Shown in pieces: positions 40,381 to 50,803 of a stretch of DNA of 64,000 nt; within the stretch, counting starts at the first letter, position 1; the number at the start of each line of letters is the position of its first letter. The translations under genes and the position numbers were made by a program. This DNA comes from Seriola aureovittata (taxonomy: Eukaryota; Chordata; Actinopteri; Carangiformes; Carangidae). The stretch covers positions 8,759,501 through 8,823,500 of the forward strand of contig NC_079371.1 in the NCBI RefSeq assembly GCF_021018895.1, written 5' to 3'. Under the pieces are notes generated by a model. That model did no database searches. It saw only the letters and a program-made list of their open reading frames with translations, and was not told the DNA's origin.

Positions 40381-40620
40381 GTCAGTAATTAAGGCTGAGC
40401 CGGGGGTGGGCCGGGACGTGGCTATCTCCAGGCGGGGGTTTGACTATAAACTGGATTTATAATGGGAGAGCGGTATTAAAACCCACTGCCCCCGCTGCTA
40501 GCATCAATGAGCCCATCTCTGTTCCATAACAGGATTTGTCCTCTGCTTTATTACAAAGGGAGGCCTGTCTTCTGAAAGGCTAGATATCCCGGCTGGCATA
40601 TAATACGCTGACAAGACATT
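40381..40620. promoter_or_regulatory. candidate conserved noncoding element
   Basis: Between a CA array and a CT array lies 240 bp of unique sequence with a GC-rich part (CCGGGGGTGGGCCGGGACGT) and an A/T-rich part containing ATTA words and TTATAATGGGAG. It is unlike its low-complexity neighbours and has no reading frame. Regulatory role is inference. Confidence 0.25.
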
Positions 40621-40639
40621 CTGCCGTTCCTCCTCCTCC

Positions 40640-40643
<4 letters not shown>

Positions 40644-40719
<76 letters not shown>

Positions 40720-40735
40720 TCTCTCAAGGTGTCAG
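40644..40735. repeat. (CT)n tract
   Basis: About 90 bp of CT with CCT and TTT breaks. Confidence 0.92.
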
Positions 40736-41968
40736 ATCCAGCTAATGCCGCCCGTAGAGAGTCTCAGCTCTGTGAAACATCACCTGATGAGCAGTACCAT
40801 TTAATTAAATCCTATTATTGTGAAAATGTAACTTAAAATATGATTTAATGTATTTAAGATGTGATTAATTTCCCATCATCCTCTCACGTTAACAATGCGA
40901 TTCAGTGATGAGAGAATCTTAAGTACTAGAATCATTTAGTTTACAATAAAATGATGTGCAAAATTCAATAATATGTTGCACAATACATTAAAGGCTTGGT
41001 TCACTTATAAATAAACATATTTTCTCTCTCTAACTATGCAGATAAATTTGCCCTTTATGGTTCCAGATTGTCAGATTTTTCTCTTGAGGTTTCTGCCTCC
41101 ACCTCATTACACTGAAGGTTGAATAAAGTTTAGTTTTTCTCACTCTCAAGATTGAAAGTGACATCTCCTTCCAGAAACTATGTCCCAGTTACTCATAATT
41201 ATTGACAGACTGTGCTGTCAAGATTTGGGATTTGCACCACTTTCTACTAAAGAAATAGTCCTTAGGGAAACTGTTGTTTTCGCATGATGTGTTGAGTTCC
41301 TCAAGCAGCAGGGGCGCTGGCTCGGGAAAAACACCACAAACAAAATTTCATTCATCTGTGTGCTGGTGAAGTGGAGAAAAGAGAAAAGAGGAATTGGAAG
41401 GAGGATAGTGGAAGATATAAAACCAAAACTAACTGTAAGGATAGATACATGTAGCAACAGATGCATGTGAGAACATATATTTGGTGAACTGACCCTTTAA
41501 AATATCTTTCTCTGGGGGTCTGTAAGCCTAGAGATCTGAGACGCACCCCATGCCCATGTAATCATACGTCTTGTCACTCTTAGCTAGTCACTATAAAACC
41601 AAATCAACAAATTAACCAAGAATCATCTAAATAGATTTTTGAAATACCATTCTTAATAAATTGATTTGCTCCATGTTTTCCTCTCTTCGTCATCTCCACC
41701 TCTTTACATTCATTTTCTCGTTCTCCCCTCCAGCCTTTGTGTCCACTCTCTTCATATCTGAATCTGTCTTGCCCTCTTTTCAGTCTCTTTTTCCAGACTT
41801 ATCTTCTTCTTTCCCACCTCTATCTGTGTCCCCCTTTCCTGTGTCTGCCTTTCTACATAGATTGTGATTTGGCCGTATGTGTCCTCTCTCTAGAGGGAGT
41901 CTTATTGTCACAGACCTTGGGGGAAATGAGAGCCGAGGATATTACTTTGTGTGTCTGAGTGAGAGTGC

Positions 41969-41971
<3 letters not shown>

Positions 41972-42008
<37 letters not shown>
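41972..42008. repeat. (GT)n microsatellite
   Basis: About 18 GT units. Confidence 0.92.
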
Positions 42009-42010
<2 letters not shown>

Positions 42011-42261
42011 CACCCAAGCGACGGCCTCACGATCCCGGCCAAGGGTGTAAGCGGTGTGAAAAATAGAACCTATTTGAATGCAGACTCAAATACATTTGCT
42101 CTATCTGAGCTCAGTTTAACTTCACAGACTTTCTGAATGTATGAATTGAATTATGAATTTTTGAATGTAAGCATTTCATATTCACAGGTCTTATTGTGTC
42201 TGGGTCTTATTATTATGCACTGATAACTGTATTTAATTACACATGATTTCTGATAAATAAC

Positions 42262-42263
<2 letters not shown>

Positions 42264-42318
<55 letters not shown>

Positions 42319-42335
42319 TCTCTCCCTCTCCCTCT
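42264..42335. repeat. (CT)n tract forming a splice-site pyrimidine tract
   Basis: The array runs directly into the CTCTTAG acceptor of the exon at 42339, so its length sets the length of the polypyrimidine tract. Confidence 0.93.
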
Positions 42336-42338
42336 TAG

Positions 42339-42502
42339 TCGTCTGCACTCAAACAACCTCCACTGTGACTGTCACCTGTCCTGGCTCTCTGATTGGCTCA
42401 GAGCCAGACGGGGCTTGGCTCCCTTCACCCAGTGCATGGCCCCCGCCCACATGAGGGGCCTCAATGTCCCAGATGTGCAGAAGAAGGATTTTGTCTGCAA
42501 TG
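42339..42502 (+). CDS. slit3: slit3 exon: D1 C-terminal cap (LRRCT)
   Basis: This 164-nt exon enters in phase 2 after CTCTTAG and leaves in phase 1 before GTGAGT. It reads [20 protein letters not shown], then [20 protein letters not shown] and [14 protein letters not shown]. The cap cysteines are visible: the CDC pair in HCDCHLSWL, the Cys of FTQCMAP and the final FVC. WLSDWLRxRR and DVQKK(D/E) match SLIT3. The cap closes the hydrophobic core of D1. The acceptor tract is a pure CT microsatellite, which is likely to vary in length between individuals. Confidence 0.97.
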
Positions 42503-43621
42503 GTGAGTTAACATTGACACACGTAAGATTCTGTTCAAACGTTACAGCGCTTCACCTTGGCTGAAGGTCACCCTGAAGAACACTCAGTACTTTCTGTGAC
42601 AAGCACAGTGAGAATATCTCTTTCCTGAATGAGTTAAAGTGGTTGGTGAAAAACATTAACATTGGTTATTGGTTTTGGGGAGGGGGGGGTATTTTTTGAG
42701 AAAGGCTGATTTGGCGTCATTCCTTCTTCAGCACATTGACCCAGAACTATCATAAGAGTGAAATCGAGCCTGTGGAATAACGTTTGAAAAAAAAAAATGA
42801 CCTCGAACGACTCAGCTACACTCATGTATACAATACATTCTTGACAGAGAGTCAAGTAGATGCTCCCAGCTGAATGTAATGCTGCTGACAGCTAGCGACG
42901 AGGTATACAATACAGAGAGTGTAATAAACCTAAAGGCCATTATTACAAGCAATATTGTTATCGACTCCAGACAGCTCAGCATTGAGTTTATAACACTGAA
43001 GGAATTACACCGTGTAGAGCGCATAATCAGCTAAAAGGCTGGTATAAGAGCAGTGGTGTTATCAGCTGCAGATAGTATAGGCAATGTTTATAGGCCTCTG
43101 ATTCAGCTCTCTGTGCTAATAGACTGTCAGGTCAGGCTGCTCCCTCTTTATTAGCCTTTAGCCTGTCTTTTCTGCCCACATGCTCCATACCAGACACCCC
43201 CCCCCCCTTCCATTCTTTTTCACGGTTCCTTCCCTCCTTTCATTTGATTTCCTCACTCCCCCTTCTTTCCTCCTTCTCAATATCCAGTAATATGTTGTGT
43301 CCAGATGCAATTTCTTCCTGTTTCCCCAAAGAATTTAATTCCAGACACATTGTAAAAGGTTCTGTAACAGCAGGAGGAGCATCATGGGACAAACCTCCCA
43401 ACTGAAGCTGAGACTAGTGTCATGAACAAAAACTGAGATAAAATACAAACATTGCATTACTGACACTTATTGACACTAATAGCGAAAATAAAAATGGCAG
43501 AATTTTGCGGAGGTGTACGTACACTTAAGACAGAAGTTTCTCTATGAACCACTTTTTCAACAAAAGCCAGTGTATCTGGTCAGTGTACCCAGACTCTGAT
43601 ACTGCGTATCACCATCTCCAG
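42503..43621 (+). other. slit3: intron between D1 cap and D2 start
   Basis: Mostly unique AT-rich sequence, with a C-rich run at 43194-43208 and a pyrimidine stretch to about 43290. Nothing else was recognised. Confidence 0.85.
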
Positions 43622-43766
43622 GTCCGGCCCAGACGGAGTCGAGGACTTGTGTTCCACAGGTGGCCGTGTGTCCACCCAGCTGCAGCTGTAACAACAACAT
43701 AGTGGACTGTCGGCGCAAAGGCCTCACAGAAATACCAGCCAACCTCCCTGAGGGCATCGTGGAGAT
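43622..43766 (+). CDS. slit3: slit3 exon: linker and N-terminal cap of D2 (LRRNT)
   Basis: This 145-nt exon begins after CTCCAG in phase 1 and ends in phase 2 before GTAAGA. It reads [16 protein letters not shown], then [19 protein letters not shown] and [13 protein letters not shown](I). The LRRNT cysteine pattern C-x3-C-x-C-x6-C is clear ([14 protein letters not shown]). [11 protein letters not shown] is the SLIT3 form (SLIT2 has PTNLPETITEI). The first segment is the variable linker between D1 and D2. One residue, the second R in DCRRKGL, is glycine in the human proteins as I remember them. Confidence 0.97.
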
Positions 43767-44155
43767 GTAAGAACGTCTTATTCTTAATTTTCAACATAAC
43801 GTATTTTGCTGTCAAACTGGTCACATGGAGAAGTCGAACCACCATGATGGACTAGCCCTTTCTTCCAACCCAGACTGCGGCAGACCATGAGTTTTGCAGT
43901 GGTAATCTTTTCTGGATTGCAGCCAAACTCGCACACTTTGCTTCCTCCTTCTTTCAGTCTCTTACACACATATTTAAACACACACACACTCATCCACATA
44001 TACTCCAATGCGACATGTTTGATATCCGTATTGAGCGCTGTACCCTGTTTGTTTGTACAGAGGACAGCTGGTTGATTGCTATGTGAGTAAAGGAGCAATT
44101 CTCCCCCGCAACGCTACACCAATACCGCTATACCTCTTCAGCATAAGTAATGGAT

Positions 44156-44157
<2 letters not shown>

Positions 44158-44210
<53 letters not shown>

Positions 44211-44295
44211 AGTGCACACACATCGATGCAGACACACTAGTTTTGTTTGTACAAATAAAAAATGTACTTTGGCAAAAATGCATTCTTATGCCGAT

Positions 44296-44367
<72 letters not shown>

Positions 44368-44440
44368 CTGGGAGCGTCAGACACACATATATGCATTTTG
44401 ATCAAGCCACAGGCACCAAACATTTGATGAAATGTCTTGG

Positions 44441-44471
<31 letters not shown>

Positions 44472-44474
44472 TAC
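44158..44474. repeat. three (CA)n arrays
   Basis: CA arrays at about 44158-44210, 44298-44365 (one CACC break) and 44442-44471, separated by short unique pieces. Confidence 0.93.
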
Positions 44475-45402
44475 ACGTAGGATTAGCATTGAATCCATTA
44501 TAATAAATGTTGTTGCTGCAGCCAGAAACAATAGGGTATAATAGGATGATGTATTGTCAGTCCTCCAAACGGGACAAAGTCATCTTTCTGCGTGCTGGTG
44601 GCAAGGATCACTGCCAAATGTGTGTGTGTGATTGTGTATAGTGTGTGTTTGTGTGTGTGTGTTCGTGTACGCGCGCGCGCTTGTGCTGAATTGTGTTAAT
44701 CTGTCTTCTGTATTGAAATGTATTCATAAAGGAATTTCACAAAACAGGTTTGTCTCAAGGCATTTAACTTCATTACACCTTTCATTACACCTTAAAAGGG
44801 ATGTGTGTGTTTGAGTGCGCTTTGAGTAGTGTGTGTAGGTGTATTCATACACGGCACGTCGTGTACCTGCTCACCTGCCAAAGACATCTCCTGTTTCTGT
44901 TGTCATTTAATCACCTCTTCACCCTATGGATTTTTTATCTAGCCTCTTAAAATGTCTTCTCTCTAATACATCCTTTGATATTGAATCTCTAAGTGTCTTT
45001 GTATCAACCTTGTTTTACTGCCCCTGATATAATTTGTAACTTGTTGTGTGCGCAGATTGTCTTTGTCAATATCTGTACATCCTTGATTCATTTTGACCCC
45101 CTAGTTGAAATAAGGTGTTGTCGGCTGCCAGCGGTGTGAGGTGCAGAAATTTAGAGAGGAACACAAGCCAAGAAGCAGCTACCTGTTAGCGTTGTGTTGC
45201 ATTCAAATGCCAGCACCACTTCAGAGTTTAATTTAAAAGCCTTGTTACAGAGTAGAAGTTACAAACTGATGCAATAAATTCACTTAAATTGCATTTAATC
45301 TCAGCAAATGTGATCATTTGAGTCAATATCATGAAATATATTGGTCGTATTAAGCTGCAAAGTCACTTACAGCAGTTAAAGACAAAGAGTATACAATATG
45401 AT

Positions 45403-45479
<77 letters not shown>
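45403..45479. repeat. (GATA)19 microsatellite
   Basis: About 19 uninterrupted GATA units, the cleanest tetranucleotide array in the window and a likely polymorphic marker. Confidence 0.97.
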
Positions 45480-46831
45480 TTTCCAAGGGATAGGGCTAAA
45501 GAAAGAAAAAGAGGGATGGCGAGTGGAGGTCAAGAGGAGGACTGGGTGTTGGCTGAAAAGTGGGAGGAGAGGAAGAAGAAGGGTGGATTAGTTCCCATTT
45601 ATCATTCTGACAGCTGACCCTGTGGCTGGCCTTGGGACCTCACCGCATCCCCCTCTTCTCTGATTTTTCCTCTCCTCTGCCCAAGTTGTTCACACTTTTC
45701 CACTCCTCTGATTTCTCCTTTGTCGTCCTCCTTTCCCACTCCAATGCTTACGGCGAGTCTGCCACACGTCTTTAACTTTCTCATTCCCCTCTCCTCCTCC
45801 ACCTCCTTTGCTTTGCTTTGTCCGTTTCCTCTCCTCCGTCTCATAGCAGAAACAAGGAGACATGAAGAATGCATGAGCTACAACAGACAAATGTGTTTCT
45901 GAGACCATCAGGAGAGCAGAAACTAAACTACAGTACATTTCCCAAAATGTGGGCTGTGGGCCTAGTTCTGATGGCTCCCCACATGATAATAGAGTAATAC
46001 TACCAGTATGGTGTAATGAGTCTGCAGTCTCCTGGAGAAAGAGATGTAATAAATTCCCTTTGGCCCTTCGCCTGAAAAAGTCGAGGAACCGAGAATATGT
46101 TCATAAATACAGTCCGGCTTCATCTAAAGAGGGAATTATATGGAAGATTCAAATAGATAAAATATTAGAAATTATGATTTAGTGAATTGTTCATGTACTG
46201 CTGACAGTCCTATAATTAAAGCAAACTTTCCATGTTCAATTAGCGGATTCAAGCTTGTATTTTATCATGGTTGAGTGACAGCAGGTTTGATGTAGCCAGT
46301 TAGCTAGCTGTCATACTTTGCCTTTATAAACATTTATATATATATGATTCCACCTCCCGAACACTCACTGAGCAAACAGGTATTGTGGTCGGCAGTCCAG
46401 GTTTTGGTTGCCAGATCCGCCTCCTGATTCAGAGGGCTGGTCCCAGGTAAGCTTATTACCACTCAGCTGCAAAACTCAAGTCAACGTTTCACACTGAGTG
46501 ACCTTCACCAGTTCCCGCTGCAAAACACAGACCAACCTGCAGAAATATTGTGTAGATGTTGATCGGAACAACCACCTTTTGAACCTCTTTGTACACTTGT
46601 GTTTGGCTGAGGTTGAGGTGTAAAACAGGACGTCATGATAACCAGTGATTTCTCTGTCCTGAATGCAATTAAAGGAGAGAAAATGAACATACTAAGTTTT
46701 CCATGATGTGCAGCAGATATTCTTATGTTATGTTTTAGGGGGAAAATCTTCTTTGAATTAATGATTTTTTTTAAAATAAATGTTTAAAGGTTTATTAAAG
46801 ATCAACGAACTCCATTTTTTCTCAACCCCTC

Positions 46832-46835
<4 letters not shown>

Positions 46836-46878
<43 letters not shown>
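46836..46878. repeat. (CT)n tract forming a splice-site pyrimidine tract
   Basis: The CT array with one TTT break continues straight into the CCAG acceptor of the exon at 46882. Confidence 0.93.
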
Positions 46879-46881
46879 CAG

Positions 46882-46953
46882 TCGTTTGGAGCAGAACCTG
46901 ATTAAAAGTGTCCCAGCAGGAGCCTTTACTGTCTACAAGAAGCTCAAGAGGAT
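46882..46953 (+). CDS. slit3: slit3 exon: first LRR of D2
   Basis: This 72-nt phase-2 exon follows TCTCCAG and precedes GTGAGT. It reads RLEQNLIKSVPAGAFTVYKK then LKR(I), a 24-residue LRR matching SLIT3 RLEQN.IK..PAGAF..YKKLKRI. D2 is the domain known in Slit proteins to bind the first Ig domain of Robo through its concave face, so this repeat begins the receptor-binding sheet. Its acceptor pyrimidine tract is a CT microsatellite. Confidence 0.97.
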
Positions 46954-47778
46954 GTGAGTGTGTCTGGCTATAACTGCATACATTTAAACACACACACATG
47001 CACACCAGCATACATGCACCTATATGCATTCATAGGCTGATATATGCTTTAATACATGTAATTTATTTATCTATTTTGTTTAACTGGCTTTTAACCAGGT
47101 GGCTCCCAATCAACCTCAGCATTGGGAAGATATGATCCACTGAGCCAAAGGCTTGTAATAAATAAAGCTCTATGACCCTGATTCTTGTCGAGGGCTTCAA
47201 TAATATTCACATTCTTTATTGCAGCACTAATGATTCTTGTTTGTTTTCTAAAGTGAAACTAATAGTCTAACAAAAATTACATTAATGCAAAAAAAAGTGC
47301 AGTCACTAGAAGTTAGTCCATCAACGCTGACATGATGTTATGTAAATATTTTGAAATGTGGCCTCTTTTCTGATGGGGGGGGGGGGCAGGTCGGCTGATC
47401 TCAGTGTTTTGTCGTGAGCAAACAGAAAAGATAGAAATGCATCTGAAAATGGAAACAATGAAATTTGCAGCGACTAAAATGTCAAGATTTTCACATTTTC
47501 ATGTTCATGTTTTAATAAAACATTTCACCTCAACCTAGAAGTTTAATTAACAAAAGCATAAGCAGTTACTGAAGTCTATAACATTTACAGACTGTGAGCT
47601 ACACAGTGCCGTAGTCACTATGGAGATCACAGTCTCTTTCACACACACACACCCACACACGCGTGAAGCTGCCTTATCATGCAAATGCCGGAAAATGCCA
47701 GAGCTGCAGACTTGTGCATGGTTGTAAGGTTATCCACCCATGCACACACACACGCACATACACACACACACACACACA

Positions 47779-47827
<49 letters not shown>

Positions 47828-47981
47828 TTTTAACCTAGACCGAAGTGTTAAATAATATATCTTACAGCGGTGGAAGTGAATGACATGAACTGCACTTAAC
47901 ATGCCACTGCTTCCACTTTCTCTCTCTATCTTTTGCTCCTGTCACTTCACTTTTTTCCCCTCACCCTGTCCATCTCTCTCA

Positions 47982-48036
<55 letters not shown>

Positions 48037-48244
48037 CCTCTCCCTCTCTCTCTCTGTCCCTCATTTACTTACACATCTAGCCCTTCTTACTTTTTTTTTT
48101 ACTTGTCCCCTTGCCTTGACCTCTGCTGATGTATTCTCTCATGATCATTTGTCAGACAGTTCTAGGACATTCACACAGAATGAACCCCATTACTGTGTAT
48201 TACAGTAATGCACTTATCTCCTCCCTCTCTCTCTCTCCCCCCAG
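46954..48244 (+). other. slit3: intron before the duplicated LRR exon
   Basis: Unique sequence to about 47640 with a G run at 47377-47388, then CA-rich DNA (47641-47823), then the left copy of the duplicated unit with a CT tract at 47967-48056. Confidence 0.85.
47743..47824. repeat. left CA array bounding the tandem duplication
   Basis: CA array with CGCACATA variants. Its right part (CGCACATACACA followed by CA and then AGAATTTTAACC) recurs in the middle array ending at 48802. Confidence 0.93.
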
Positions 48245-48687
48245 TGATTTGAGTAAGAACCAGATTTCTGACATTGCCGCAGATGCCTTCAGTGGCCTTC
48301 GCTCACTCACCTCACTGTAAGTATTACACACCTACCTGCAAACAAACTCACACACCCACACACAGGCATGTACACAAATGCATATCCAGACAGCAAAGTA
48401 ATTGGGCTCCCAGACATTTAGCAAATAAAAACGTTGTCGCTGTCGATGTTGACAACAGGAGCACAATGCGATTGAGTGTGCGTACGTGCCGGTTTGTGTG
48501 TGTAATTTTATGTGTCTGTAATCACCCAGTGTGTGTGTGTGTCACTGAGGGTGATAAGAACATGAAGGACAGTTTAATTTGAATCAATCTGGAGCATGAA
48601 AATGAGACAGACAGTCAGACAAGAAGGGGCAGACAAGGTGAACTCTCCTGGGTGTTAAGACCGAGCACACACATGCGCATTCACGCA

Positions 48688-48739
<52 letters not shown>

Positions 48740-48752
48740 ACACACACACACA

Positions 48753-48800
<48 letters not shown>
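47823..48800 (+). repeat. tandem duplication, left unit (~978 bp)
   Basis: From CAGAATTTTAACC at 47823 the sequence is repeated from 48801 with an offset of 978 bp, falling to 960 bp after the CT tract because the right unit is 18 bp shorter there. Outside the CA and CT arrays I see no base difference between the two units. The unit contains intron, one complete 72-nt LRR exon with both splice sites, and intron up to the middle CA array. Confidence 0.93.
48245..48316 (+). CDS. slit3: slit3 exon: second LRR of D2, copy 1
   Basis: This 72-nt phase-2 exon lies between CCCCAG and GTAAGT and reads DLSKNQISDIAADAF then SGLRSLTS(L). It corresponds to SLIT3 D.SKNQISDIAPDAFQGL.SLTSL, the repeat before VLYGNKIT. 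It is one of two identical copies 960 bp apart. Either copy alone restores the normal protein. Both together add one 24-residue LRR in frame, with the joining codon becoming CTT (Leu) instead of ATT (Ile), which is acceptable at that core position. Which copy, or whether both, is used cannot be told from DNA. Confidence 0.95.

Positions 48801-48801
<1 letters not shown>
48663..48801. repeat. middle CA array (duplication junction)
   Basis: Its left part (GAGCACACACATGCGCATTC...) equals the start of the right array at 49624, and its right part (CACGCACATACACA...CAGAATTTT) equals the end of the left array. It is thus a hybrid of the two outer arrays, with a CACC step at about 48739, as expected for a junction. 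Confidence 0.92.
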
Positions 48802-48805
<4 letters not shown>

Positions 48806-48956
48806 TTTTAACCTAGACCGAAGTGTTAAATAATATATCTTACAGCGGTGGAAGTGAATGACATGAACTGCACTTAACATGCCACTGCTTCCACTTTCTC
48901 TCTCTATCTTTTGCTCCTGTCACTTCACTTTTTTCCCCTCACCCTGTCCATCTCTC

Positions 48957-49000
<44 letters not shown>

Positions 49001-49647
49001 TCCCTCTCTCTCTCTGTCCCTCATTTACTTACACATCTAGCCCTTCTTACTTTTTTTTTTACTTGTCCCCTTGCCTTGACCTCTGCTGATGTATTCTCTC
49101 ATGATCATTTGTCAGACAGTTCTAGGACATTCACACAGAATGAACCCCATTACTGTGTATTACAGTAATGCACTTATCTCCTCCCTCTCTCTCTCTCCCC
49201 CCAGTGATTTGAGTAAGAACCAGATTTCTGACATTGCCGCAGATGCCTTCAGTGGCCTTCGCTCACTCACCTCACTGTAAGTATTACACACCTACCTGCA
49301 AACAAACTCACACACCCACACACAGGCATGTACACAAATGCATATCCAGACAGCAAAGTAATTGGGCTCCCAGACATTTAGCAAATAAAAACGTTGTCGC
49401 TGTCGATGTTGACAACAGGAGCACAATGCGATTGAGTGTGCGTACGTGCCGGTTTGTGTGTGTAATTTTATGTGTCTGTAATCACCCAGTGTGTGTGTGT
49501 GTCACTGAGGGTGATAAGAACATGAAGGACAGTTTAATTTGAATCAATCTGGAGCATGAAAATGAGACAGACAGTCAGACAAGAAGGGGCAGACAAGGTG
49601 AACTCTCCTGGGTGTTAAGACCGAGCACACACATGCGCATTCACGCA

Positions 49648-49713
<66 letters not shown>

Positions 49714-49760
49714 AGCACATAGAGCGGAGTGAACAGGAACAGGAATGTCACTGAGAAGCC
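48801..49760 (+). repeat. tandem duplication, right unit (~960 bp)
   Basis: Second copy of the 47823-48800 unit, with identical exon, splice sites and intron text to the right CA array (49624-49712), beyond which unique sequence (GCAAGCACATAGAGCGGAGT) starts. The true end of the copied sequence is inside that CA array and cannot be fixed to the base; the end coordinate is approximate. Confidence 0.9.
49205..49276 (+). CDS. slit3: slit3 exon: second LRR of D2, copy 2
   Basis: Base-for-base identical to 48245-48316, with the same CCCCAG acceptor and GTAAGT donor and the same phase. It joins in frame to 50732. If the duplication is real, possible outcomes are inclusion of both copies (seven extended turns instead of the usual D2 array, altering the spacing of the Robo-binding face) or use of one copy per transcript. 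If the duplication is an assembly artefact, this exon does not exist as a separate copy. Confidence 0.8.
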
Positions 49761-50731
49761 ACGGCTTCTGCAGTAGAGGCCAGCTGAGGCGTGATGTGAC
49801 AAAATATAAAATTGCTCAAGTGAATTAAATGGTTGCAACTGCAGTCGGAAGCACATCTCAAACATAATTTCAGTTTTTGACAATCAAATGAGATAAATGG
49901 TCCAAAGCAGCATGCTTAGTGAAGAAAAGCTTCAGTGCAGTAAAATGAATGTGCTGTGCATATTTTTTTTCTATAAATTAAAAAGTTAAAAATTGCTACA
50001 CTGCAAAGAGTCAACTTTTTGTCTTTGATTGCAACACTACCTCAGTTCTTCTCACTAAAATAGTTTTTCCAGCTGGCTGAGCTTGATGGCTTTTTCACTC
50101 CAAGCAGATATTGATGGTCTTCTTTTCCTTTTGGAGAGCCGAACATTAGTAGATTTATATAGAACATGGATTGGGCAAGGAAATAACAAAGGACATCTTG
50201 GTTTTCAGAATCATGTGTAATTGTTTTGTATAACGGTTGGCTAGTGTCAGCCCAAACAGCTTCATATGACAGTTAATGTTATTACATGCTGACAATAAAA
50301 CATATGCATCTGTTAGACGCATGCCATCTGTTTGATTTAGATGGAAATTCACAAGACAAGTAGGCAATTTTGCAATTATAGCAGCACCACTCAACATTGA
50401 AATATTACAGTCAGTCATTCTACGGGTACGATGGGTGTGATTCAGGTTATATCTCTTCAATAGCATCATCAAAACTAACGGTGTCCTCAAAACAAAAATT
50501 GAATTTTCTTTTCATGAAGCAAAAAATACACTTTAATTTGATAAAATATTACTAGATGCCATAACTTGTGGATGCAGAGCAGGGCCCCTCTCCAGTGGCT
50601 GACTGTATCGGGAATCAGGAAGTATTTTGTTCCATCTCGTGGCAGGCTTTACACCACATAAGTCCTAGCGTGTAAGCAAAGCCTTAGAAACACTGTAACC
50701 TAAATGACGTTGTTTTGACTGTCTTGTGCAG
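49277..50731 (+). other. slit3: intron after the duplicated exon
   Basis: It begins with the right end of the duplicated unit and the CA array at 49624-49712, then unique AT-rich sequence without recognised features up to the acceptor. Confidence 0.85.
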
Positions 50732-50803
50732 GGTGCTGTACGGCAACAAGATCACTGAGCTGCCCAAGGGATTGTTTGATGGACTGGTTTCCCTGCAGCT
50801 ACT
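50732..50803 (+). CDS. slit3: slit3 exon: third LRR of D2
   Basis: This 72-nt phase-2 exon follows TTGTGCAG and precedes GTAAGT. It reads [18 protein letters not shown] then VSLQL(L). VLYGNKITE is invariant in Slits as I recall them, and [13 protein letters not shown] is the SLIT3 form. It belongs to the central part of the Robo-binding sheet. Confidence 0.97.

Larger units (their letters stand above)
38040..42338 (+). other. slit3: intron between last D1 LRR and D1 cap
   Basis: The first 540 bp are crowded with CA arrays. Sequence at 38690-39120 is unique and holds an unexplained 134-codon open frame. A pyrimidine-rich block runs 39225-39545, a perfect 19-bp inverted repeat sits at 39675-39715, CT arrays lie at 39907-39960 and 40644-40735, and a repeat-free block at 40381-40620 is a candidate regulatory element. 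No exon is missing, since the flanking exons are contiguous in the protein. Confidence 0.85.
43767..46881 (+). other. slit3: intron between D2 LRRNT and first D2 LRR
   Basis: Three CA arrays lie within 44158-44474, a (GATA)19 array at 45403-45479 and a purine tract at 45480-45590, followed by pyrimidine-rich sequence to about 45845. The remainder is unique; no gene-like feature was found. Confidence 0.85.

Noticed and set aside
47639..48880. Two nearly identical minus-strand frames starting MLSAVHVIHFHRC
   Set aside because: They are antisense shadows of the duplicated intron, running into CA repeats; they only echo the tandem duplication.
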